Shown here: positions 1 to 10,739 of the stretch, in pieces
Position numbering within the stretch: the first letter of the stretch is position 1
How the letters are laid out: each line of letters opens with the position of its first letter
From: Anthoceros angustus
Taxonomy: Eukaryota; Streptophyta; Anthocerotopsida; Anthocerotales; Anthocerotaceae
Direction of reading: 5' to 3'
DNA: 64,000 nucleotides
NCBI GenBank assembly: GCA_010909165.1
Contig: VJWM01000044.1
Span: forward strand, 620,001 to 684,000
Notes under the pieces: generated by a model
What the model was told of the DNA's origin: nothing
The model's input: only the letters and a program-made list of their open reading frames with translations
Databases searched by the model: none
Program-made: the position numbers and the translations under genes

Positions 1-650
1 GCTCTTCTAAACATGCCTATGCATGGAGCTTTCTTACAAAGCACTCAAGCCAGCTTTGTTACTTAAATATATTAATGAATTACATTTTAAAAATATATTG
101 CCTTTTTTGTCTTTGCTTGTTAGGTCTACATGTTCCTAGGAAGGAAGGAAGCTACCGTGACATAACATGAATAATAACATTGTATGTCTTCCTTTTCGAG
201 TGACACCTTGTACTGCTGCTCGCCGTTGTGCACTCTCGGGCCCTTAGAAGCTTGCTTCAGAGTGACAGGTTGATCCGGCAGGTTAACAGCAGCTGCTGAC
301 GTAGTGTTTGGAAGTCCTCAGGCTCATACAGACGCTCAATCCACTCAGATCTTGGCGGTTTGGACCTGGTGGACCGACGAGTTCTGAAACAGGCGGGGGC
401 ACGGCAGGTGCCATCGCATCACCGCCTTGAAAACGTCTTCAGTCGCGTCCTCAGCTCAGGTGCTCCAGGATGAGATATAGCTTCTAACTGTCGTGTCCCA
501 TGCTTGTGAAAGTAGCACGCTCTCGCTGGACCTATCAGGCGATAGGGGACACAAAATGCTGAGAGGTCTGTCTGATATTGCAACCTTTCAGATTTGCATC
601 AGATGCACAGGCTCTAGCAGCAGACCTGTGGCCCGACAAGGACAGGGATA
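1..650. other. Non-duplicated left flank
   Basis: This stretch lies 3' of the first pectin methylesterase gene and has no counterpart upstream of units 2 or 3. In those units the sequence left of the shared CCGAAGAAAA motif is a different AT-rich segment. It therefore marks the outer left edge of the tandem array. Apart from one possible minus-strand exon (126-383) I see no coding or repeat structure in it. Confidence 0.7.
126..383 (-). CDS. Possible terminal exon of an unknown gene
   Basis: Read on the minus strand, 86 codons stay open from a plausible acceptor (TGTTTCAG, just above 383) to a TAG stop at 126-128. The start is basic and serine-rich (TRRSTRSKPPRSEW), followed by an acidic and hydrophobic stretch (YEPEDFQTLRQQLLL). 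There is no ATG, so it would be an internal or last exon. The RRSTRxKPP pattern also occurs in the linker between integrase and reverse transcriptase of Copia polyproteins, so a transposon remnant is a real alternative. I do not recognise the product. Confidence 0.3.
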
Positions 651-832
651 CCGAAGAAAAATGGGGATCAATGAATTATGGATAGGTAGTAAAGGCATGA
701 CTAGCTAGTAGAAGAGACGTTACAAAGCAACACTAAGAGGGCCTTGGATGTGCGAGCTGTGCAAACAACGTTCAACATGGAGAAGCTGCTGCCATCCTTA
801 TTGAACGGCAATATTTGGAGTTCGACGCTCGC

Positions 833-2252
833 TTAGAGCCACCTAAGTGCGGGAGGAAGCCATTCGTCGCCGTCAATGTAACCGAATCCAATGAAGGGCG
901 CAGCCTGGGCTCTGGTGAGCCTTCTCGCCCACGTGGGCCAACTGGCGGTGCCGGCGCCCGGGCCAAAGGTGGCGTATTCTCCGTAGAAGACAGTCCTGCA
1001 GGGGAAGGCACCATCAGCGCACATTCTCGCTGTATGCAATTCATGCTGGTGAAGCCGGTTAACTCTGGGGCTTTGGGATCAGTGGTTCGATTTCCCCTGG
1101 GGCAGCAGCGGACTAGACTCCAAGACATGAGAGATGCAATTCCATGCAAAAGCTTGCAATCTCGGAATCGAAGTCCGACTTACTTGTCGCGGCCAGGAGT
1201 GTTCCAGTCGTTCCAGCCGGTGGGAGTGATGATGTCGGCGATGAAGGTATAGATGTAGACGACGCGGGAGTAGGGGCCCCAGGCGCGGCCGAGGTAGAGG
1301 GACCCGGAACCCGTGACGACGCAGCCCACGAAGGAGAAGCCGCCGGCATCGGTCGGAGTGAGACGTTTCTGGGCGGTGAGCGAGCCGAAGGTCTCGGCGA
1401 CCGAGTGAAGGTGGCATTTACGGTAGAGCGAGCGGCCGTCGCCGAAGATGAAGTCGATCGATCCCTCGATGTAGCTGTTGTAGAAGTAGTGCCTGCCCTG
1501 GTGATCGTAAAGCGTGTCCTGCCCGCCCACGACGCTCACGTTGTAGAGCGCTGCTTTGTCCCCGCTCAGCCTGAGCGCCACCGCCTGCTGCCCCCCGGCG
1601 CCTGCAGCAGCGCCGAGTTCCGAAGCTGATCCCGGCCGCCACGAAGTTGTCGGAATTCACCGCGAAGGTGGCGCTGCCGAAGGTGCTCAGCACCTTCCCG
1701 CCTCTTGCTGGACGCGGTGTCGCCCCACACGATCTCCGTCGTCCTGGCGTCCTCGCCTCGCAGCGTGACGAAGGGCGTGCTGCTGGGGATGATCACCTTC
1801 CCTGGAACGGTGCAGCTCAGGTCACGTGACGGGACGCAAGAACGCGGAATCGGCGTACGGTGCGCTTACTTGTAGGATCCGGGCTTGACGAAGATGGTGA
1901 CGCGCCGGGTGTTGCCAGGGGACGGCGTCCACTGCCGCCTGCACCGACCGGAAGTCGCCGGAGCCGTCCAGGGCCACGGTGATGAAGGTGCTGAGCGTGG
2001 GGAGGCTTGGCTTGACGCCGCTGCCGGCGACCCGGTGTCGCCGTCCACGCCGTCCAGTCCAGGATTCTGGGAGAAATCGTAGACTTGCTTTCTCCGCTTT
2101 GGATGGCCTTGAGCCAGGCCTGGTAGTCCGCATCCGGGTCGTCGGCCAGTGGAGCCCCGCACGCACACGGCCATGGAGATGGAGATGGCCAAGGCCGCCA
2201 TCAGCAACGCGGTCGCCCGCATTCTCAACCCGACCTTCGTCGATTTCTCCAT
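833..2252 (-). pseudogene. Pectin methylesterase (pectinesterase), copy 1, with frame breaks
   Basis: A secreted carbohydrate esterase (CE8 family) that removes methyl groups from cell-wall homogalacturonan. Three exons: 1870-2252, 1184-1801 and 833-995, with GT-AG introns of about 68 and 188 bp. The start reads MEKSTKVGL and is followed by a hydrophobic signal-peptide core. Exon 2 carries QAVAL, GQDTLYD, IDFIFGDG and LGRAWG, which hold the two catalytic aspartates, the oxyanion glutamines and the substrate-binding Arg/Trp of the family. Exon 3 carries YIDGDEWL. There is no pro/inhibitor domain, so this is the short type; the consensus length of about 395 codons fits. This copy stops after ALRWL, unlike copies 2 and 3. 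Exon 1 is two bases short in a C run and a G run, and exon 2 has several small indels (618 against about 630 bases). It is either a decayed copy or indel-rich sequence. Confidence 0.85.
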
Positions 2253-2379
2253 GGCGGTCCCTGGACTCCGACTGAAATCGTCGGAATGGTCAGCTCCCGG
2301 TACCGACTGCCTCTCCTCCGATGTGGATTGCCCAGGATGAAGCTGGAGAGGTGGATGAGGACAAGCATTGCTCCAGCGT

Positions 2380-2390
2380 TCCTTATAAGG
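2380..2390 (-). promoter_or_regulatory. TATA-like box of pectin methylesterase copy 1
   Basis: CCTTATAAGG lies about 130 bp upstream of the start codon at 2252, a normal distance for a plant TATA element. The same motif sits at the same distance in all three copies, including the diverged promoter of copy 3, which suggests it has been kept. Confidence 0.55.
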
Positions 2391-2985
2391 CGAACGGCAT
2401 TCGCAAGGAAACAGTGGCGCAGACACGCATTATTTGCTACAGCCTCCCAGCTACAGGCTAGACTGTTGCGCGCGGCAACCACCACACTCTGCTTGATCAT
2501 GAACGTTCGCTGGCCAGGTTGCCTGGACACGATTTTGGTTTGTTTATTGCTTGATGCTCAAGTAAGTTGCTAGACAGTGCCAGCCCTGCTAGCTCCATTT
2601 TCACCGGCTAAACTCTGTGGTCCTGGGGACTGGGGACCGGGGACCGCCTACTAATCGGGACTGGCGGCCCTTCATCCAAACTAAATGCTGTGTGGCTAAA
2701 CAGTGCACAAGTGGCACCGGCCCTGGGTAGTCTGGTGAGCCTTCTGGTTAGCACGAATCCTAGCCAGCTAGCAGAAATTGGTTCACGTCTGTGTTTCCCA
2801 GACTTATTCTTTTCCCCAGACTTTTCTTGTGTGTCGAGGGTGCCTTCAAAATTGAATCCTCGCCAGCGGGCTCCATTCACGCGTGCTTGAATCGCATCAC
2901 ACTAATTATAAGTTGAAAATGTGCGCTACTTCATGTGTATGGCGTACCAAAAGGGACAGGTAAATAAAGACCTTGTTTTTAACGC
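2391..2985. other. Upstream region of gene copy 1, non-coding
   Basis: Promoter-side sequence shared with unit 2 (34391-34984). A short GGGACC-type repeat sits near 2620-2645 and is one unit longer in unit 2. No coding potential beyond chance ORFs. Confidence 0.6.
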
Positions 2986-3440
2986 GGAAAAGAGGATTTT
3001 ATTATAAAAAAAGAGATGGGAAAAACCCATCCACCCAAAAACAAAGGGGAAAACCCAATGAAGGGCATAAAGCCGGGGACTAGCCCCACGATCATGCGTT
3101 CAAAACTACTAACTCACCAAGAACTTCGTGGTCGTGGATGTGAAAAGGCCTACTTACCACCGGTGTCGGAAGAAGCCGCATCTCCACGTCGTTTCTATAT
3201 ACCTGCGTTAACGCCCTCGCAGAGCGATGGAAACCCTCTCAAGAAAGCAACAATACAAGAAAGGGGAGGCTAACCCCATTCTTATGGCTATGATAAGCCT
3301 TGGCGCAGCCTTGACGAACCTAGAGAAATCCTTGCCCATGGCTCCGTGAGTCTCAATGGCAAGGAGGAGGCGGCATGGCTGGCCCATAGGAGAGTACTTG
3401 GACCCTAGTCACGACATCCCTCCGCCCGCCAACGTGAAGG

Positions 3441-3745
3441 TTAAGAATAACATGTTCGAGACACTCTCACGGGTGGGATGTTACAACCACATCGAATCAA
3501 ACCCGATCCCCGGTCAAAAATAGTCCGCCTAAGCGAAACCCCATTGAGCAAGGTGTAAGGAGGCCTAAATGGAAGGAACCCGCCTTCCCTAGCAATAGAG
3601 AACATGACGTCCCAGACGGTGTCATGTGTAGCGATACGCTGCCCACCCGTGGGACAACGAGCCAAGTGCGTCCCAGAGTCATCGAGAGGAGCCCCGCAGC
3701 TACAAGTAGAAAGAGAGCAAACGGTGGAAAAGGTTGCTGGTGCAT
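3441..3745 (-). pseudogene. LINE endonuclease-like module A (diverged duplicate)
   Basis: The minus strand encodes HDTVWDVMFSIAREGGFLP and PPYTLLNGVSLRRTIFD, which align in order with module B (3779-4403). Modules A and B share their left and right borders (CCTAGAGAA(A/G)TCCTTGCCCAT and a GGAATGGAGGA segment), so they are an ancient tandem duplication of about 600 bp. The pattern (His, Asp-Val, Gly, then a hydrophobic Asp-Val strand) resembles the restriction-endonuclease-like domain found C-terminal to reverse transcriptase in R2-type LINEs. Confidence 0.5.
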
Positions 3746-3778
3746 GCGGAACGACTGAATACTAAGTTGAGCCAGAAG

Positions 3779-4403
3779 TCAGGAACCTGCCCCCTTCCCT
3801 GAGCATGAGCGGAGACGAGCCCGAGTGGGCCTAGGAATGGAGGAATCCCGGAGGAGGGCCACCCGCCTGCATCGCTTTCTCCGGAGGGACGCCAGAGCCC
3901 AACCTCGGAAAGACTTCTTAATTAACCTAGAGAAGTCCTTGCCCATAGCCCTTTGGGTCTCGAGGGTGAGGGGGATGAAAATATGGCCGTCTTGCATGGA
4001 GAGTACTTGTGAGTCTTGTTGGTTGTGCATCCTCGCCGTCTACCTTGGAGGGTTAATGATGATGTGCTCGCATATGGAGTCCCTGAGGATCCATGATAAC
4101 CACATCGATGTAAATTTGCTCCTCCGCCATAAAAAGTCCACCCCGAGTGACACGCCATTACGCAATGTATATGAGCCTCACGTATGGAAGAAATGCCTCC
4201 TTAGGTATCGAAAACATGGCGTCGTGAACGATCATGCGTATCAATACATTGCCCCCATGGGACAACGCACCAAATGGGACCCGAGTCATCGATGGCGGCT
4301 CCATAACCCAGTCGTCAAAGAGAAGAGGCCGAGGATGAGCCAAACCGAGGCGGACCCTCGCCACTCGAAAAGGACGCTGACGATGATTGAACGCCGAATG
4401 CAA
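3779..4403 (-). pseudogene. LINE endonuclease-like module B
   Basis: The minus strand holds VHDAMFSIPKEAFLPY, then the region equivalent to IYIADVVIMDPTR of unit 2, then a conserved tail (MQDGHIFIPLTLETQRAMG, followed by SRLIKKSF). The last part is continuous for 83 codons (3779-4030). The domain assignment to an R2-type endonuclease rests on motif order only. The 235-codon plus-strand ORF over the same bases is treated as a shadow. Confidence 0.5.
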
Positions 4404-4549
4404 GGTCGAGCCATAAGCCGAGCCCCTCTTCTCGACGAACGCAGGAGGGCCCGCGAAGACCTGGGAATGGAGGAGTCCAAAAGAAGGGCCCTTTGCGCCT
4501 GTAAATATTGCTTCTCATGGAGAGAGGCCTGAAGGCCACGCATCCCTTC

Positions 4550-5225
4550 CCTAAGGAAAGAAGAAAAAGGAAGCATGGCTTCCCGAGCCTCTGAGGAAAG
4601 GGAGTCCCTAGCCCGCCTCAGAGAGACCTGCAAGGGGTAGGCCCCCTCCTCATCGCTCGAGACGAAGGCTTCCAAAAGAGAGGAGTCCTGCATTAAGAAC
4701 CAAGAGGCCAAAATTGGGGCAGAGAGGGCCCAACTCCCGAGGAAGGCCGCCGGAGCCGAGGCCTCCATGGCCAGCAAGCCAGTGCCTCCAAAGGCTTCTG
4801 GCAATGATGCCTGTTTATGTGCCAAGTCACCGTCGGCGCATTCGAAGGTTTCGGGGCGTATGATGTCCCCAAGCGTCTACATAACTTGCCTATCAAAATT
4901 TCTCAAGCTTGATAAAAAGGTTGGGGATGGAGCAACCGTCCTGGTAAGATAACCTGGTTGACGCGCAAAGTAGGAAGACAAAATACCAAACGCAACCTGA
5001 AGGTCCCCAATGTGAGTCACGTCTTTTTTTAGAGCCGCATCCACAAACCCTTAAATAAAGTCAGGGGGACCCAGCGGAACTCCGAGGACCCGAAGCCCTT
5101 GCGAAGAAATAATAACCCCCCCTGGATAATGAAGAGGGGGTGTACTGCCAGAAAGGGACCACACCCTGCACTTATCGACCTTTGACCCTAACGCAAGGGA
5201 AGGTAAGCGGTATCACGACGCCGGC
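4550..5225 (-). pseudogene. LINE reverse-transcriptase thumb/connector remnant
   Basis: A 179-codon minus-strand frame (4286-4825) includes EAFGGTGLLAMEASAPAAF and SWALSAPILASWFLMQDSSL. Upstream, in other frames, come TLGDIIRPETFECADGDLAH and VLGVPLGPPDF. This matches the run of motifs after the palm domain in plant LINE reverse transcriptases. Frames change several times, so it does not encode a protein as read. Confidence 0.5.
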
Positions 5226-5240
5226 AAAATGAAGCTAGAG

Positions 5241-5581
5241 GGAAATGAAAACTGCTATCTTCATTGAGCAGAGAGATGGAATATATACAAAAGTAAGAAT
5301 GTTTGTTGTAACTGATTATGAAACTACTAACATGTATTTAACCTATGCATAATTCACTATTATTTCCTTTACTCCCTCTTAGTTGAAATAATCAGCATAA
5401 AGGGCAATATGAGAAATAGGCAAAGTATGAATTAAGCTTTAAACCACAATCGGGTTCCTTATGAAGTCGGGTTTGAATGCAAGTCGACCCGATCACGTCA
5501 CATATGTTCCTCGTGCCTGCTATACTTATGCTCCTGTGACGCTCCAGCTGTAATTGCGGTCTAGTTTCTCTGATTAAAAAC
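5241..5581. other. AT-rich spacer, no feature seen
   Basis: Low-complexity AT-rich sequence between the truncated LINE and the unknown gene, highly similar in unit 2 (37216-37568). It would contain the promoter of the gene starting at 5582, but no convincing TATA box was identified. Confidence 0.5.
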
Positions 5582-6408
5582 ATGACGCCTCACCAATCCC
5601 ACTTGGGATTGTGCAATCTCGCTGCTGTCCTCCTCTTGGCCTGGTTCGCAGTCATCCTGCTGGGCATCTGGCTACTGGACTCCAGGCATTCCTGTCTGCT
5701 GATGGAGCTCTCCACTAAGACGGCAACAAGGGGAGTTGAATGTATCCATTGTGGTAGGGAATGGATCCCCGCCACCAAGTACTCCTACCGCCAGTGGACT
5801 CTCCATAGGATGATCTGCGAGCATCCAACTACTGACATCGATGCACTCAAGACAGAAGAGGAGCAAGCTCAGAAGGATTGGGCGAAGGTCAGATTGAAGA
5901 CAATGACTCCTGCTCGATTGAAAGTGCAACCTTATGATACACCTCCACAGGTATGCTTTGACAATGTGAATCTGGGCAAACAGGGGAGACTGTCCAAACA
6001 TGAGTACCAGAGGGAAATGGAAAGGATATTCCCAGAAGAAAATGGGGAGCTGGATTACTATTACGCATACAGGATTACCTCTGAGTGTGCTCGATGAGCC
6101 CGAGCAAGGAGGAGGCGGATGGTGCTTGCGTGCAACCAGTGTACCTTGTAAAAATGTAGATGCTCCCTCTGGAGGAGGAGCGCGTAAGAGGGTCAGAATC
6201 GATGATCCGGATGAGGAAGGGCAGCCACATCGTTGGGCTTCATCCACCTTGCCCCTACCTCACTTATGTACTCATTTGTGCCTCTTATGAAGTTCTGACC
6301 TTCTCTCTTATTGTCCTGCAGCACTGCTAGGAGAATTAAAGAAGACTGAAGAACTGCTGAAAGTCTTGAAAGGAAAAATCAAAGAGAAGGGCTATCATAT
6401 TAAATGAT
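5582..6408 (+). CDS. Unknown two-exon gene with membrane segment and Cys/His motif, unit 1
   Basis: Exon 1 starts at ATG 5582. Residues about 11-31 form a strongly hydrophobic segment (NLAAVLLLAWFAVILLGIWL), then comes a finger-like motif, CIHCGREW...H-x3-C (Cys-x2-Cys-x16-His-x3-Cys), and a highly charged helical region. Unit 1 is open for 171 codons, then breaks where unit 2 reads on (ARQKLSKEEQMVLLRATSV). A second exon is supported by the acceptor TTGTCCTGCAG at 6321 and a 28-codon frame (LLGELKKTEELLKVLKGKIK...) that stops at 6408. The composite would be about 240-250 residues. Function unknown; it could be a host gene fragment carried by a transposon, since it lies between mobile elements in both units. 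Confidence 0.5.
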
Positions 6409-6432
6409 GAGGCATAGTGACTAGAGAAAAGC

Positions 6433-7494
6433 CTAATGTGCAGTGCCAGGCTTGTGTGATGATGCTATAAGCCTAAGACCTGCTGCTGTGGTGTGCTTAG
6501 CATATAGAACTCTCGGTAGGGTTTTGTTAGGGAGGTCCGCTATATTGTCACACAGAGGGATATAGTGTACCTCAACTTCATCTGCATCAGCAGCTTGACG
6601 AATAAAGTGATGAGTGATTTCAATGTGATTCGACCTTGCATGAAAAACAGGGTTCTTCGAAAGTGCAATAGCAGATTGGTTATCACACCACAATATCGTA
6701 GCCCCTGATGGCAGTTGCTAAATTCCTCTAAAAAAAAAGCGTATCCATATCACCTCTCTTGCAACCTGTGATAGGGCACCATATTCCGCCTCCGTGGATG
6801 ATACGCAGATTGTGGACAACTTCTTACTCGACCACGATATCACAGACCCACCAAGTAGATTACAATATGCAGCAACACTTCTCCTACTATCTGGATCTCC
6901 AGCCCAATCGGCGTCGCAGTATGAAGTAAGCATTAGTCCACTACCCTGCTTAGTATATGTAAGTCCTAATCTGGGTGTCCCTTTAAGATATCTAAATATC
7001 CTTTTTACTGCTGTCCAATGGGCTTCCCCCGGATTCTCAAGGAATTGAGATACACTACTAACAGCCCTTGATATGTCCAAACGTGTCCAGGCAGCAAGGT
7101 AAATAAGACTTCCAACTGCTTGCCTGTAAGGGCGAGTTGACATGACATCTTTCTCTTCTTCCGTCGAGGGGCACTGCTCCTTCGAGAGCTTGTCACCTGT
7201 GGACATGGGAGTAGACACTGGGCATGCATCAGCCATATTAAAACGTTGCAAAAGCTGATGAACGAAATGCTCCTGGTGGATCTCTATGGTTTGTCTGTCC
7301 TCTGAGAAATGAAACTGCACACCAAGTGAGAAACTGAGCTGTCCCGAGTCGGTCATGTCAAAACGAGAAAGCAGAACACTCTTAATCCTGTCCATCAGTG
7401 TCGGTGAGGTACAAAAAAGAAAATTGTCATCAACATATACTGTCAGGATAAGGAAGTCTGCTTCTTCCCATAAGATATAAACGCTATTGTCTAC
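6433..7494 (-). pseudogene. Copia reverse transcriptase/RNase H, 3' part, split by element E (unit 1)
   Basis: The minus strand encodes the Ty1/copia palm motif YVDDN (about 7425-7440), the thumb, the conserved YLKGTPRLGL and YCDADWAGDPDSRRS, then the RNase H motifs SSTEAEYGALSQVA and CDNQSAIALSKNPVFHARS. It ends at 6433. A frame break near 6718 interrupts the RNase H. The fragment ends abruptly at 7494, and its missing N-terminal neighbour resumes at 11288: codons on the two sides join in frame across TCTAC, showing that element E was inserted here. Confidence 0.88.
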
Positions 7495-7834
7495 TGTGGA
7501 CTACGGACTTCCCTTGGGGGTTAGGAAATAGGTAGGGTTTTGTTTTTTTTGTAGGAGTGAAGGATAAAATGAGGCGAAAAAAGAGGGAAATAAGCACGGA
7601 TAGCACTCCGGACGGCACTCCGAAGTATACTCCGGACTCCGGAGTGAGGAACGTACCCGGACCTACTATGGTGGCGTGCGCCAGTGGTAAGGATAAGTCC
7701 GGACCCACCTGTGACCAGCGATGCACGCCAGAGTAACTTAGAAGTTGAGCAGAAGGATTGACCAGCGACGCCACGGACGACCACGAGTGGAGGACGGCAT
7801 GCCGTCAGACCGTAACCTTGCGTGGCCGTTATAG

Positions 7835-10019
7835 CGGTGTATTCACGCGGGCGCGTAACGTAGCAGCACGCGCGGCGCGTAAGGCCGAGGTAAGCGAGGC
7901 GAAGGTCGAAGCCATGCGCACCTCGCGCTGATTACGGAAGAGGCGCCCGCCCTGCCGTTACTCCCGGAAGGCGTGGCGAAGGAAGGTCGGCTCACGGCAA
8001 TTTCGAGACACTCGCGATCTCTTGCCTCGCACCGGCTCCAGGCGTATCTGATTGACGCCGCTGGCTGCTCACCGCTGAGGTTGGAGCAACAACGCGCGAA
8101 GAAGGCGCAGCGTGCCGTCTCCGACAAGCTACAGGCAACCACGGAGGAGGACGACCGAGGATTCCGACCCATACGCCCTGAACGGACCTCACCACCTGTG
8201 GAAGTATGGAAGAAATTCCCCCTCCTCCCGTGCCCCAACCGAGCCCACCACAGAAGCGGCCCGACCCCAGAGCCCCGCCACCACAACCACGCCCGAGGAG
8301 CCTGACCGAGGGAGCCAAGAGACGCAAGACCACTACCAACGCTGCACCTCGGTGCCAAGATTCTTACCCCGCCTACCTGAGTGGCAAGAAGCGGAGGAAG
8401 CAAGGAGGGCGAAGGGACGCCTGTGGAGTGGAGGACACTGCGCACTGCACTCGAGCCGGCCCCGTCCGATGTGAAGGGGCAAAAGGCTTGCTCCTGACTC
8501 TCACCTCCGAGCCCTGTGAGAAAAGGGCGAGAAGGAGCTGCGCCAAAAGGGCCAAGGAGGGTGAAGCCCGAGCCAAAGACTCGTGACCTAAGGGTCCCGA
8601 TTAGGTCCGGAGAACCCACCGACTTACTCCGGACAATGATGGAGGTCCTCATGATCGGAAATGCCGGCCCGCCACGGACTTTGTGGGAGCCTCACAGCGC
8701 CGGAAGAAACACGGCGGTCCTGCTACCATGGACAGATGCTTTGGGGTCTCATGGATGGCCGAGAAGACCTGGAGGTAGAAGCCACCCGAGGCGCATGGTA
8801 CTCCTCCAGAGCAGCTTGAGGGGCCCAGGGCAGAAGGCAAGCTCGGCCGGATTGAGGAGGGAAACGGAGGCCGAGAGGGAGGTCCGTCCATCCGCAAGGA
8901 CGACTAAATTCCTTCACCGGAGGAGCACCAAGGTGCTAAGGAGGCCCAAGCGCGGGAGGACCTCGCAGTGCAGAGGGGCGAGCGCAGAAGCGAGAGGGCC
9001 CGGCGCAAGGGCGCGGACTGAGGCGACCGACCAGCCAAGCCGAGAGGCCTGTGAAGGTGGCCAAGGAGGCGGGTTACGCGGCCGATCGCGATCACCATCG
9101 GCGTGATCGGAACCGGGAGGGAGGCCGAGAGCCACGCCAACTCAAGGCCGAGGTGGCATGAGCAAGCACGACGAGCCGCAGAACACTGAGGCCAAGAGAC
9201 CCGGAAATCGGGGACCTGTGGCACTGCAGGAGGTAGAAGGGAGGCGCAGGAGTTGGAGGACAAGAAGGACACCTTGGAGTTACAACTCCAAGACGCTGGC
9301 TTGAGCAAAGCAAGGAGTTCTCAGAGAATCCAGACTTCGAGAGATAGAGCGCCCAGCCTCAAGATGGAGCAGGAGGCGGAGCAAGCGACCACCAGCCAAG
9401 AAGTTCGCCAAGGAGATGGAGGATCTCCTGACTCCCGGAGGTGGAGCAAAGAAGGCAGGAGATGGAAGACCGCAAGGAGACTTTGAGCCGCAGCCCAAAC
9501 TATCATTGAGAGGAATGGTAGTTCCAGGATATGGTCGCGAACGCGACGGAAATAGAGCGGCTCCGCCTGCTGGCGACGGAGCGACGATGGAACAGGAGCA
9601 GGACGCCGCCGAGATGGAGAAGGGCTCGGGCGAAGCCCGCACCGCAAGGTTGCCCGACCCCTGAGCGATGGCGGAGCAAGTAATGGACAAAGAGGCGAGG
9701 GCCGGAAGTGCAAGAAGCCGGTCCACCGAGGAAGTTTGAAGGAACGCCGCTATGGCGGCAAGCCGGGCACGGGAACCAAGTGAGGGAGTTGGAGGTGGAG
9801 CAACATGATCATGGAGGTGACCGAGGCACTGGCACCATGAGAAGGGCCTTTATCAAACTCAAGTGGGAGGTGGAGCAACAAGGGGCAAGACGCCTCCCGA
9901 GCACCTATGGCGTAAGGGAGTATCGGTGCTCCGCACACGTGGAAGAGGCAATCCAACAAGTGGATTCGGACTTTGCCTATTACCACGCCCGAGCTCCCAA
10001 GAGGCCGCCTCCGCAATAG
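7835..10019 (+). pseudogene. Element E coding region (Gag-like? coiled-coil protein), unit 1
   Basis: Fragmented plus-strand frames encode, in order, a segment around VWKKFPLLP, long Glu/Arg/Ala-rich helices (for example EKRARRSCAKRAKEGEARA) and a C-terminal AHVEEAIQQVDSDFAYYH at about 9930-9995. The same order appears on the minus strand in the inverted copy (27965 down to 12440). No reverse transcriptase, protease, zinc knuckle or transposase motif is visible. The shape suggests a structural Gag-like protein of a non-autonomous retroelement, but I do not recognise the family. Confidence 0.4.
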
Positions 10020-10715
10020 ACGGACTCGGAAGGCCTTGAGGGGAAGAAGGGCACGGGACAAGACAGGACCCTAGGGGCCCTGCTTGGAGACGACGGCAAC
10101 AAGGAGAAGAGCCCCAAGAGGAGCGGACGCGACCCCAAGGTAAGTTCACCACCACCCGCCTCGGAGAAGGGGGTGACGGGCCCGAAGGGGTGCAGGAGGG
10201 AGCCAACCCAACCAAGACAAGGGCCTGGGTAAGGAGGAGGACCTAGCAAGACGAGGTCCATGAAGGGGTCCGAGCGGGACCGGACTTAAGTTCGACCGAG
10301 GTCCGAACCCCAGACGAGGCCGACCCACCGGACTCAGAAGCCGACCGGAGTTCGTGACCCGAGTCGAGACCGACCTCGAGGTCCGGACTGGCAAGAAGGA
10401 GGAGCCCCTTCGACTTACGCGGGAGCAGATAGTGTGGCCCCACCGGAGGGGACCCATGGGAGGCCGTGGAGGATGACGGTGGTAACGGGCCGCCGCCGCC
10501 ACGAGCCCAACCTCGTGATTCCGGGAGAGGAGGGGTCGCCCGCGATCATCCGATTGCGCGCCAATCCGTGACGGAGATTGACCACCAATCCCAAGGCGGA
10601 ACCGGACCTTCCCCACCACCGAAGGAGATAGGGGAGGGAATAGGATGGTAGGCGTCGATTATACACCGAAATGCCATCCGTAATAGGGGTGTAATAAAGA
10701 CGCCGACCGGGCGTA

Positions 10716-10739
10716 GTATAAGAGGGTCAGCTCAATAAA
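10716..10739 (+). promoter_or_regulatory. LTR-like TATA and polyadenylation signals in element E
   Basis: GTATAAGAGG (10716-10725) is followed within ten bases by AATAAA (10734-10739), the close spacing typical of the U3/R border of an LTR. Unit 2 keeps the site in altered form near 42630-42656. Confidence 0.4.

Larger units (their letters stand above)
2986..5240 (-). mobile_element. 5'-truncated LINE-like retrotransposon, unit 1
   Basis: Minus-strand translation gives a protein in the order expected downstream of a LINE reverse transcriptase: a stretch with GLRVLGVPLGPPDF, DLQVAFGI, FDRQVM and GGTGLLAMEASAPAAFLGSW (about 4700-5225), then an H...DVMFSI...G segment followed by ...ADVVIMDPTR (as read in unit 2). 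The palm catalytic motif is absent, so the copy is truncated on its 5' side near 5240. The 3' end lies near an AATAAAATCC-like run at about 2995. No target-site duplication could be fixed. Several frame breaks make it non-functional. Confidence 0.65.

Noticed and set aside
815-1629. Plus-strand ORFs of 145 and 161 codons over the pectin methylesterase exons (also at 33382-33864 and 62980-63624)
   Set aside because: Antisense shadows of GC-rich coding exons; the minus strand has the splice sites and family motifs.
3825-4532. 235-codon plus-strand ORF
   Set aside because: The minus strand shows conserved LINE-like motifs shared with unit 2, where the plus-strand frame is not kept.
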